Assembly (NCBI GenBank): GCA_037039685.1 | Contig: JAWNGF010000003.1 | Location: 558,001-622,000, forward strand | Reading direction: 5' to 3' | Origin: Ceratobasidium sp. AG-K | Taxonomy: Eukaryota > Basidiomycota > Agaricomycetes > Cantharellales > Ceratobasidiaceae | Length of the DNA stretch: 64,000 nucleotides | Shown here: positions 37,120 through 48,821 of the stretch, piece by piece | Position numbering within the stretch: the first letter of the stretch is position 1 | Layout of the letters: every line of letters begins with the position of its first letter | Made by a program: the position numbers and the translations under genes | The notes under the pieces: generated by a model | What the model was told of the DNA's origin: nothing | Databases searched by the model: none | Seen by the model: the letters and a program-made list of their open reading frames with translations, nothing else

Positions 37120-38671
37120 GTAAGCCATTTGAAGTTGAGAACACCTCAATCTCGATCCCCGACATTAACACCTTCCTAGTCTGCTGATTTTTTAGATGAG
37201 CCCTATGAACCCGAACCCCCGATTGATGCAACACTTAATCGAATTGTTACTAGCCACCTGGTAAGTTTCAAGATGCTATCGAGGAATCTCTCACTTTGGA
37301 TTTTAGTCATCTTCCGAAATGCATTACCTTCTTGTGGAATGGGGCTGTAACAACTTGACTTCTCGTCTGGACCCACGAGCATGCTCAGATTACTCTGTTG
37401 GTACTGGTGGATTCGGCGATGTATACCGAGGTGTACTCGCGGATTACACTAAAATCGCAGTGAAATCCATAAGGCCGCTCAGTACGGATGATGTTTCTGA
37501 AGGAAAATATCAAAAGGTATGGATGGCATCTAAAAACACACATCTTTAACTTTGTTCTCGATAGCGCGCCGCCAAAGAGCTGTATGCGTGGTCCAAATGC
37601 CAACACCCAAATGTCGTGCAGCTTCTGGGGTTCGCAGAGTTCCGCGGCCGTTTGGCTATGGTATCACCTTGGCTCGAGAACGGAAACCTGACGGCCTTTT
37701 TATCAAAGAATCCGTCGGCGGATCGCTGTGCGCTGGTAGGTGATACCCCTCGTCCATACAAGCGTAAACTGAGACCCCCGGTGCGTAGAGCGCAGGTGTA
37801 TGCGCTGGGCTAGCTTACCTACACAACAAAAATATCGTAAGTAATTCGATCATCCCCAAGCATGATGTCTCTTGGTTCTCTTGTCTAAAAGTTTATGAAG
37901 GTGCACGGAGATCTCAAGGGGGTTAGTCACTCTTCGGCTCCAGTATTAGCGCCTGACATTGACCAATACGAAAGGCAAACGTGCTGATTTCCGATACTGG
38001 GGCCCCTATGCTTACGGATTTCGGAAATGCCAGCCTGATGGATCCTACGGTTGCCTTCACTACGACTGGCGCTGCAGATAGCTTTTCGCTTCGCTGGACG
38101 GTATGCGAGGCATACCTAGCACAATACTTGTACTAAATCAGCGATATACCAGGCTCCCGAACTCCTCAATGGAACTGATCGATTCAGTCGGGCTGCGGAT
38201 GTGTATGCACTTGGAATGGTAAGCAAATGCGACTCACAAAGTTCTAATATGATGATTCCACTGACAATCTGAGCAGACAATACTCGTAAGTTGTATTTCT
38301 ATACTATATGACCCCTCCTGAACGTCAACTCAAGGAAACTCTAACCGGCGATCCTCCATTCGCTGAGGTTACGGAGCGACTTGTATTTACCGCTGTGGTA
38401 TATGCGAAGAGAATACCGGCGAGACCAGAAGCTCAGATTCCCATTCAAAGTATCTACGGGAATGTCTTGTGGGCATTGCTTACGAGTTGCTGGGCACGCA
38501 AGCCATGTCTTCGTCCTAGTGCATCCAACGTTCGGGATCTCGTGGGTATAATTCAATTTGGTTGATATCCCAATGGTTAATGTTGTATCGACTTCAAACT
38601 AGATGAAGCTGGTGACACCAGAGACGCTGGCACACATAGAAGCCGGCTCGGAAAGCGAAGACGAGCCCTGA
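35593..38671 (+). CDS. Protein kinase (TKL-like) with microexon-encoded N terminus, K1
   Basis: The kinase exons are 37180-37260, 37307-37516, 37565-37735, 37789-37836, 37901-37921, 37975-38100, 38153-38218, 38277-38285 (9 nt), 38335-38541 and 38603-38671, all in phase 0. They encode GTGGFGDVYRG (P-loop), AVKSIRP (Lys), an HGDLKG catalytic loop (HGD in place of HRD), LTDFGNA (DFG), APELLNG, DVYALGM-TIL-ETLTG and SCWARKP-LRPSA, ending in an acidic tail. All catalytic residues look present. Upstream, the frame continues in phase through a 6-nt exon (TCCGAG, 37114-37119) and about twenty tiny exons back to ATG 35593. The paralogue K2 has a MATH domain in that place. Role: probably a signalling kinase, partner unknown. 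If the microexon array is not spliced as read, the true start lies elsewhere. Confidence 0.75.
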
Positions 38672-39438
38672 AAGGTTGCGGCCTTACAGGTTGAATGATA
38701 TTGATATGCTATCGAACAATATATTTTTTACCCCACCTACTTTGTTCATTCATACGCCTAAACCGCGCTTTGCTCCGAGAAAGCGTAGTCCAGTGAAACG
38801 TGGCTTGGGGGGGGGGCAGGAGAGGATTAGATGTTAGTCACATCAACCCGGAGAATTTACTCTAAGCCCAAGAACGTGAGCTCCGTGTCTTTGTTAAAGT
38901 TTAACTGAATAAACTCCCCAAAATTATACCGATTCCTAGGGTGGAGGTAACCCCGACTTCATGGGGCTCGTTGATCTGGCATGCGGGACGTCGCCTGCAA
39001 AGCCGTCCACATTGCGGATTGAGTGTCAATGGCCGACATGCCGCAAAACGAGGGTTCGAACGCCTCTGCTGACGGTCGGATTTCCAGCATGGTCAGCCTC
39101 AGTCCTCGGAGAACCAAATTATTCGGTCTCAAATTACAGTGGAAGATGAACCTGCACATGTAGTGTATCTAGCTCCAGTCCTAGTACAGTAAGCGCGCTC
39201 AAGCCAGGTTAGAATTAGTCATAGACAGTTACATGATTATGATTGTGTGTGGCGATGCCCTCGGTCCCCCCCCCCCCCCCCCCCCTCCGTACCGACTCGG
39301 ACTCGTAATCTAGACCAATCCGTCTCTAAACCCCGTAAGAGAGTCTGATATCAGTCGGCTGGTGTACCTATCTCTTCAACGCCCTCGATCTGACCTGTAT
39401 GTTTAATGAATTAACGCTCGGCTGATTGCATTTTCACG
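38672..39438. other. intergenic with homopolymer runs
   Basis: Between the kinase genes. Holds a 10-G run (38807-38816) and a 20-C run (39266-39285); no supported gene. Confidence 0.5.
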
Positions 39439-42050
39439 ATGGAACCGACCAATTTGACTGCCGAATTCATCGAGTCTAAGACTGTAACGTTAGAGTGGAC
39501 AGTGCGAAACCTCAAGCAGCTATTTGAGTCTAGCAAGGGAGATCAAAAGTCCAGGTCGATAAAGAGCGCGGTATTTGGAGGCGGGTGGGTGCATGGATAC
39601 GTTTATATGTTGTAGAGGCTAATAACCATGTAGGCGCTGGCGGGTAGAAAAATAGCTCATGGCGTTATGAGTTGAAGGGTACTTATTAAGTGTTTAGGCT
39701 ATTTTCTGTCCCAATGGCGGGCATGAAAGTGGTGAATATGTTAGTCTGTACATCTCTTGCGAGGCGAGTGTTCATTCCAGGAACACTAAACTGCCACTTA
39801 CGCACAATTACTGCTAGCCCACCGCAGATGAAAAGGAAAGGGCAGTGAACGGAGAGTTAGCTTCTATCTCTCTCCTCTGTTGATAGCCTGCTTAGGTGAC
39901 TTTATTTAGATGGAGACGGGAGGGCTCATACAAGTTCAAGCTTGAACTGCGGTGCGTAAATATTTGGTTATCGCTTTGAGGGAGTCTTCATTTAGTATAG
40001 GAACATCGACGCAAGCACTTCTTTCAATACGAAAGAAGCGTATAACCACGAATTTTCCTGGAAAGTAAGTATAATGTCAATCTCGCGCGATCAGATTCTC
40101 ACATTCATTTGTGTTGTAGACAGCGAACTGGGGATGGTTTGTTTTTGCCTTTGAGCACAGTCTACAACTTCTGATCTAGACCTAGGAGTCAATTTGCTCG
40201 GCGGTATACCGTATACTATACTTCAAATTCCGTGCGCCTGCAAGATGCCTTTGTGATCGTTTGCCAAATTACCGATTCACCAGCTCCTCCGACATTAGCA
40301 GCCGACAACGTCTCTGCCCTGGATGTGAGTTCGGCATAATATTGCTCGGTCCAAGCCATGCTTACACCGTTTCCTCTGTTGCTGCGTTAATGACAACGCA
40401 GGTAAGTTGACTCTAGCCATCCGATGCGTGCGAACCGATACTAATGGCGGCACCGTGGTGATGACAGCGTGGGGTAAGCCAGATTAAGCTAGATGCTATT
40501 AGATCTTTGACTGTTGCTCTTTCGTAGGCTTCCGCGAGCTTGTCGGAAATAACTTCCGAGTATTCTGACCCCGAGCCCTTGATTGATGCCACACTTAATC
40601 GAATTGTCACTAGTCATCTAGTAGGTGCAGAAAAACCATCTGGGATTTTTTTTTCATTTTGCATTCTAGTCGTCTTTCGAAATGCACTGCCTTCTTGTGG
40701 ATTGGGGCTGTAACAACTTGACCTTCCACATGGATCTACAAGCGTGCTCAGAGTACTCTATTGGTATTGGTGGATTTGGGGATGTATATCGTGGCGCACT
40801 CACAGACGGCACTAAAGTCGCAGTCAAATCCATACGGCCAAGTAGTACAGACGGCCTCTCAGATGGGAGATACCAGAAGGTGAGCAAAGTACTCCAATAC
40901 ACAAGTGCCTAACGTTTGGTCGGACAGCGTGCCGCCAGAGAGCTATACACGTGGTCTAAGTGTAGACACCCAAATGTCGTTCAGCTTTTGGGATTCGCAG
41001 AGTTCCGCGGTCGATTGGCCATGATATCACCTTGGGCGGAGAATGGGAACTTGACGGCCTTTCTATCGAAGAATCCGTCGGTGAATCGTTGCGCCTTGGT
41101 CAGTAGAGGTTCCTTGTATATCTCTTGGATAAAACTGAAGCTTTGTTTATTTCTTGATTTATATTTTTCGCATGTAGAGTGCGGGTGTATGCGCTGGCCT
41201 GGCTTACCTACACCAGCGAAACGTTGTAAGCAATCCACTCCTCTGCGACACTATGTCTCTGAGTTTTCTTATCTGAAACACAAATCTAGGTACATGGAGA
41301 TCTCAAAGGGGTCGGTCACATTTCGCTTCTGGTCTCAGTACCTCGAACTAATGACTTGGCAAGGCAAACGTTCTGGTTTCGGACAACGGGACTGCCATGC
41401 TCACGGACTTCGGAAATGCCAGTCTGACAGACCCCACGATAGCGTTCACTACTACCGGCGCTACGGATAGTTTTTCACTTCGCTGGACTGTACGTAACGC
41501 CTCGATCGCAAAACTACCGTACTCAGATCATCTTAGGCCCCCGAACTTCTGAGCGGAACTGACCGATTTAGTCGCGCAGCGGACGTGTATGCACTCGGCA
41601 TGGTGAGTCGCTTCGACGACCTAGTGTTCGGAACTACATTTTCAATTATGATATAGACTATACTCGTACATCTCCCCATTTTTATACTGGGTTGCGCTTG
41701 CTGAGAGTTCCTTTGTAGGAGATTTTAACCGGACAACCTCCGTTTGCTGACGCTGCGGACCGACTGGTATTTACTGCTGTGTTATACAGGAAGAAGATGC
41801 CGAACAGGCCGGAGACTGAGATCCCCATTCATAGCGTCTGCGGTAATCTTTTGTGGGCTATGCTTACAAGTTGTTGGGCGCGCAAGCCAGATCTTCGGCC
41901 GACTGCGTCTAAAGTCCGGGATCTTGTGAGCACAATTAAATTGCCTCGAGATTTAATTATATTGAAACAATATCAAACTAGATTAATCTAGTTACGCCAG
42001 ACACGTTAGTCCACATAGAAGCAGGTCCGGAAAGTGAAGACGAGTCCTAA
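39439..42050 (+). CDS. MATH domain-protein kinase fusion, K2
   Basis: ATG 39439 opens MEPTNLTAEFIESKTVTLEWTV followed by a MATH/TRAF-like domain spread over several short exons: RNLKQLFES, GRW, YVSLYISCE, NGE-WRREGSYKFKLELR, EFSWKTANWGW, RRYTVYYTSNSVRLQDAFVIVCQIT. The MATH part ends at GAT 40324. After an AG|GTAAGT junction (40401/40402) and a 6-nt exon CGTGGG (40468-40473) the frame enters 40528-40620 and the kinase. The kinase shows GIGGFGDVYRG, AVKSIRP, VHGDLKG-ANVLVSDNG, LTDFGNA, APELLSG, ALGM-TIL-EILTG (TIL in a 9-nt exon, 41657-41665) and RPTASKVRDL. The end is at 42050 after an ESEDES tail. MATH domains bind partner peptides, so this may be a substrate-targeted kinase. Closely related to K1 over the kinase half. 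Confidence 0.82.
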
Positions 42051-42524
42051 AATAATATTGGTGCACCAGCCGAGTAGTATCTTACTAAATGACGTGCTGG
42101 ACTTCTCTTTTGGATGTACGTATGGTTGTAAGACAACACGTTCAAGATACCGAACCCTGGGTGTGAGTGAGGGAAATGGACGCATGACGGCGGCCGATAG
42201 CGGCTTTGTCAAGTCATAAGTGGGACCGAGGTAACCCAAACAGACTGGCCAGTTTACTAGACCGTAGTGGCTTTCCCAGTGAGACAAGGGGTTTGATTTA
42301 AACCTAAGGGTAGCATCCGACATCGACTAGATCGTTTATGGTAAGCCACATGTTCTGACCCGCGAGGAACGCAAAATCAATGTGGCATGTTCCTACTCTT
42401 CTTGCATTGAGTATTTCAAGGATATATCAAGACTTTCCCCGCGAGAGCTGAATAACAAGGAAACGCAGATTCATTGGCTATCATACACTGCAACTTCATT
42501 AGATCAATCGGATTTGTTCGACAA
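42051..42524. other. intergenic, no gene seen
   Basis: Convergent 3' ends of K2 (+) and X4 (-); nothing recognisable. Confidence 0.4.
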
Positions 42525-43573
<1,049 letters not shown>

Positions 43574-44615
43574 CGTGGCAAGACTATGGCGCAAGCTATC
43601 GAGGTCGTCGAGGTCGTCGCAAGACGGTAAGGACAAGGGCTAGTGCTCCGCCGCCTTTATACGCTTCCCGGCCGGTCGAGGAACGGGTCACCAGACCGTC
43701 CATTGCGTCATCGATGATGAATGTCTGAACTAGTCACGTGGTATAGGATCCTTTTGTGGGTCTGTTTGTTGCGGCGTATGCGATATTCGGGTGACGGAGT
43801 GGTGCGATTTTGGCTTCGAATTATTGTGCTACGCAGGCGTGATAGGGGATATACGTAGTCGTTCTCGCTCATGGTTGTGGTGTGACCGCATGGAAATTGG
43901 GCTGGTGTCGGTGGTCGGTCCGGATCTCAGATGCTCTTGGCCCCGGATTAGTTACAGAACGAGGGAACGTTCTGTGCTAGGATCTACGTGCCACTACATG
44001 ATGTGATATGACATGACCATGTATCGGAGCCCTGCCAATGCCTTTGTGGGCTAAACGTTTGTATCGAAATGTTTCACAAGAGCTTGGGGGCTCGGGCCCG
44101 CCTGGGGTCCAACCACCTATTCGGGCACAAATGGAACCATCATCCCCAGTGATTTGAGCGTTTGTCGACCCAGAGCCCATCAGCTCTGTTTTTGTCACAA
44201 TAGTCGTCGTATTGCGAACCTAAACATAAAGGTGTTTTTTCATATGATTTTATATTGTGATACTAAGGTTTGAGCACCTAAAGCTTTTACACAAAACATC
44301 TCTGTATCGACGCCTCGAACTTGGCACCAACCATAGGATGTACATAAAGAGTCGGGCTGTGCCTTACAGAGACTGCCACATTCCGTCACGGTCAATCTGA
44401 GTGCTTGTGCCTCGCGGGGACGAAACGGCTGTGTGCTAGGCGGAAAATGGGAGGCGCAGATCTTTTGGCGTTGTGTGTTCAATCCGGTTTGGAACTCATC
44501 CGAATAACTCACAGCTACTCATTGTCTTATCATCTATATGTGGACCACACGTGCCTTATGGGAAGTTTGATCTGTATCAATCATGCGAGAACCCTAAGAC
44601 GGCGACCACCACAAA
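43574..44615. other. intergenic, no gene seen
   Basis: About 1 kb of low coding potential before the NACHT relic. Confidence 0.4.
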
Positions 44616-47600
44616 ATGTCTTCTCAACCTGCTGGAAGCTCAAAATCAAAGGGCCTGCGGCGCGGTTTCCTCCAGACTTTCGGTCGACTTTCAACATCCC
44701 ATTCGACCTCGCACACTGTGAAGCCTAATCGCGCTGAATTCTAGTCGTATCGGCACTGAGAACTCATGACTTAAGTCGCTAGACGTGTCCGCTTTCAGTG
44801 ACTGATGTGCTGAAGATTATCTTTAGGAGTAACTGGGGGGCAAATGAGCTCCACAACTTATTCAAATTTCCCTTTTATGGTATTGAAGACCGTGAGCCAT
44901 GCGCAAGGTGACTGAAAAATGATATAATCCATCACTGAAAGCGGCCATTTTTGGTTCAGCGCGTTTGCTAATGTTTTTCCGTAACCTGAGACCCCACAGT
45001 GGCACTCGGCCGCTTCCTCTATTTCCTTAGCTCGGAATCAATCATCTGCCACCCAGCCTCTCAGTCTCGATCATGTGGCGAACACATAATCCTCCTCGAC
45101 CACACTCCCAGTCGTAGTTGGGCAACTTACTGAATTATCACCCCTAAACACGGGTCTGATCTCCCAGACATGTACGGGGGGATCTGCCCTGATCCGAGGG
45201 CAAAATAATCCCATAGCCAAGGGAAACACGGCGTGGATCAGTCTCAGGGCTGTCCTCCGTGCAATAGGACAAGGAGCGAATGCATTTCCTACCCTAAATT
45301 TTGCCGTTGGGGAACTTGCTGACTGGTTAGATATCATGCAAGTAGGTGGAGCCACATAGTCGCCTAATGGCCGGGGGGTTAACCAAGCAAAGGTATCTGC
45401 AGGAAACCAAGATTATGAAGCGCTCGCTCATCGACTCACAAGTTTGAGCGAAACCGTGACAGAATACTTACGAGGACTTGGCCCCGATGACTGTAGCGGT
45501 AGCATCGCGATTATTGCCAAGTAAGTGTGGTTACTCATCAAGGTGTCCGACTCTAATGAAGAGCTTTAAATTTCAGAGTAATCTGGGACGAGGTAGAGTA
45601 CATCAAAAAACAACGCGATCCTCATTAGACTCGGGATAACGAGGGCGTGATTAAATGCTACTACAAGGTTGAAACCTTGTTCCAACAGTTGCGGATGAGC
45701 ACTCGAGGTGACTTTGTAACTTGGAACCTTACCCTTGTCTAGCGGGATATTGAGCTGAAAACACGGCGCGACACGAGCAAGCAATACAAGGTGCGCATAT
45801 AAACAAAGCACATCAATAGATGTCATTACTGGACCGCCTTTCGCCAGCGAAAGACGCGCGGTTCAATTGGGGTTACTCTGAAATTATCAAACGTCGAGGA
45901 TGCACTACGGAAACGCGCGAGAGGATACAAACCGACCTGCAACAATAGGCCTGGGATCCAAGTGCGGCAAAAGTATACTGGATGAACGGTATGGCCGGTA
46001 CTGGCAAGACAACAAGAGCTTATAGTCTTTCCGAGTGGTTTGAGGAAAACCGAGTGCTTGGTGTTACTTTCTTTTGGTCTCGGAGTTCCCCGACCTGTCG
46101 CGATGTTAAGAACATTTTCCCTACTATTGCTTACCACCTAGCGCTATATTCAGTAACGTTCCGATCCGCTCTCTGCAAGATTGGGGAAGACGATCCGGAT
46201 GCAAGCGTGCTGAAGCCGACCTGAGCTTGTGATCCAGGAAAAAACGCTAGCACCGGAAGGTCGTCTTTCGGCTATATTGCACCTGCACAACATCGAGCAA
46301 TCCATCGTGGAAGTGGATATCAAAAAATACCTGAAGGAAACGCTAAGTGCAATGTCGCCGCCTCCGTTGGACAAAGATATCGAGCGATTAGCCCAACTCG
46401 CGGGGAAGCTGTTTATCTACGCTGCCACTGTGATTCGCTACATCTTACCTGATAACGTATCGGGAAACTCGTTTTCTCGCCTCCGAGCGATGCTGGCGAC
46501 TGGCTCGCAATCGGCAACAAACGTAGGCTCAAGCAACCGATACGGAGCACTTGATACGTTATATGCAAACATACTCGATACAGTATTCAGCCGTGAAATT
46601 CTAGAAACTGAAGAAATGGAGACCGCACGGCTAGTTCTATGCACGATTGTATGCGCTGGAGAGCCGATGGCTATTCAGACACTCGCATCGCTGCTGGGCG
46701 TCACTGAACACGAGGCGGCAACTGTACTACGACCCCTGCGAGTCGTGATACATGCCCCCGAGGGAAATGGACTTGTTTCTACATTTCACACTTCTTTCTC
46801 GGAATTCATGATTGATCCGCTTCGCTCTGGTGGCTTCAATTGTAACCAGATGAAACGGAATCAATTCCTCGCTAGTCGCTGCCTTAGCCTAATTAAAAAG
46901 CATGTAAGGTTCAATATATGCGGTCTCGAAGCCTCACTTACGTTTGATAATAGCATTCCCAACTTGGAAAATCAGATCATGACAGATATATCTGCAGCTC
47001 TGTTTTACGCGTGTCGCTACTTTGGCCGACACCTCAGCTTAGCTGGTCCCTCGGCCACCCTTTGTGGCGAACTGATTGGATTCCTATCGCACAGGTTGTT
47101 GTTCTGGATGGAGGCGCTGAATTTGAAGCAATGTGCTGTGCTCGGCCTGCCAGCGCTGCTGCAAGCCCACGGCTGGCTATTGGTGAGTTCCTCTCTCAAA
47201 TCAAGGTGGGTCTACCGAGGCTAAAAGCACAAACTCAGGGAACCAAGGGCCACCCACCGTTCTGAAACAGATGATCAATGCACTGGGCTTTGTAACTTGA
47301 TTTGCAGCTAGCGCATGCGCACACAACACACAACACATTTATATCTCTGTGCCCCCATTTTGCTCAAAGACTAGTACTGTATATGAGAACTATTGGGGAC
47401 GTATGTGAGGTTTGATGACTGTGCAAGGCACTGCGATTACCTCAAGGGACTCGGCCGCGCTAGCCACCTGGAGAACAAGCAAGGCAGAGAAGTCAATTTC
47501 ATTTGCCCCTGATGGCACTCGAGTTGCTACATGCTCTGGAACAATGGTCAAATTATGAGATATATACACTAGTTCCGTTGTTGCTGGACTATTTCAAGGA

Positions 47601-47829
47601 CACACTGCTCAAGTTTTCTCTGTTGCTTTTTCTCCTGACAATAAACGTATCGCCTCAGGCTCCCAGGATCGCACAATCTGAATTTGGGATGCTCATACAG
47701 GCACCGTTCTTGGGCTACTTCTGGGGCACGCTGGTGCTGTTCATTCCGTTTCATTCTCTCTCGACAGCACTTTCATTATTTCTGGGTCCCGAGATAATAC
47801 TATACGCGTGTGGAGCGCCTTACATGTGA
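44616..47829 (+). pseudogene. NACHT-WD40 (NLR-like) pseudogene N1
   Basis: The start exon (ATG 44616) MSSQPAGSSKSKGLRRGF is soon stopped. A helical N-terminal part is seen at 45400-45700 with an internal stop (RDPH-stop-TRDNEG). The P-loop GMAGTGKTTRAYSLSEW lies at about 45985. The frame stops at 46222 and resumes at 46229 beyond the place where Walker B should be: compared with N2, roughly 100 residues including the DALDECE block are missing. The C-terminal NACHT helices (46229-47224) are open. WD40 remnants follow at 47509-47829 (VFSVAFSPDNKRIASGSQDRTI, DSTFIISGSRDNTIRVW) with stops. NACHT-WD40 proteins are fungal NLR-type candidates for non-self recognition. This copy is clearly dead. Confidence 0.85.
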
Positions 47830-48821
47830 CGAGGTTGCTGGACCATTTGTGAGCCCGCACAGGCCTTGCCCTCAAAGTACTTCTTGGACATAGCTCATCG
47901 ATAATGTCACTTGATTTCCAATATGGGTCATTTCCGGACGAAAGCGAGACTGGCGCACTAGTACGTGGAGAAATGCAGCATCCTCCCATCAGATGTCTCG
48001 ACGCGAGATCTAGTCCAGAGCCGTGTCAGGATCTGATATACCGATAATCTTCGCTTTCGGGGATGGGCACCCCCAGTCGGCCCGGGATAGCTTGCGCAAC
48101 ACGAGGTCCACTCTCGTTCTTGATATTGTGACCCAGAGCGCAGAAATAGCGAAGATGGAACTTTCCGCCCGTGAGCGACACGCTTGGGTCAAGGTTTGGC
48201 CATGTTTATATCCACATATACTGTCGCCGAGCATGAGCGGCTTAGGGCCCCAGTGATGGACTATCCTCCTTCGACTTGACTCGCGTTGGGTTTGCCTCAC
48301 GATACGAATAAGCCGATAGGGTCTCACAAAACCAGGTGAGCCGCCGTGGCCTGGTCCTGGTTCGTTATGGTGGTTGTCTGCATTTGATAGTAGCGTAACG
48401 GAAGATTGGGCCTAGTCATCAGGAAAAACAGCGTGTTTATAGTAGTCTATATTGCAGCCTCATTTTCTATGAAAGGCTATAGAGTGATCTATAGCGCCTT
48501 GCAGAAAATGAGGCTCTAGTATAGACCTCCATAGCCACCATAGACACGTTGGTGTTTCCTGATGCTACCAATCGTTGCCGGACAAGTCCCACCGGGCCCG
48601 TATTTGCATGATCGTGAAACTGTAACTTATGGCGAACGACCTTGATGAGATTTGTTGCCGTCTTCAGGCACTTCACTATGCTATTGTTCATTCAATCCAT
48701 TCTAAGGCATAAACATCATAAGCACACTGCAAGCACGTGCCGGGTATCCGCGTGTGATTGGATCGCATCAATGCCTATATTCGTCCAACAGACATCTTGG
48801 TTCTGAATACCACAGCCTAGC
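47830..48821. other. intergenic with hairpin
   Basis: Decayed sequence after N1 including a long inverted repeat at 48444-48527; no gene seen. Confidence 0.45.
48444..48527. repeat. Imperfect hairpin, MITE-like
   Basis: Arms 48444-48468 and 48503-48527 are near-complementary (GCCTCATTTTCT against AGAAAATGAGGC, plus GTCTATA against TATAGAC). A second inner palindrome is GGCTATAGA-gtga-TCTATAGC. Confidence 0.6.

Noticed and set aside
38959..39159. Minus-strand frame with HCNLRPNNLVL, resembling a kinase catalytic loop
   Set aside because: No P-loop, DFG or other kinase motif nearby and only 66 codons; chance resemblance or a very old relic.
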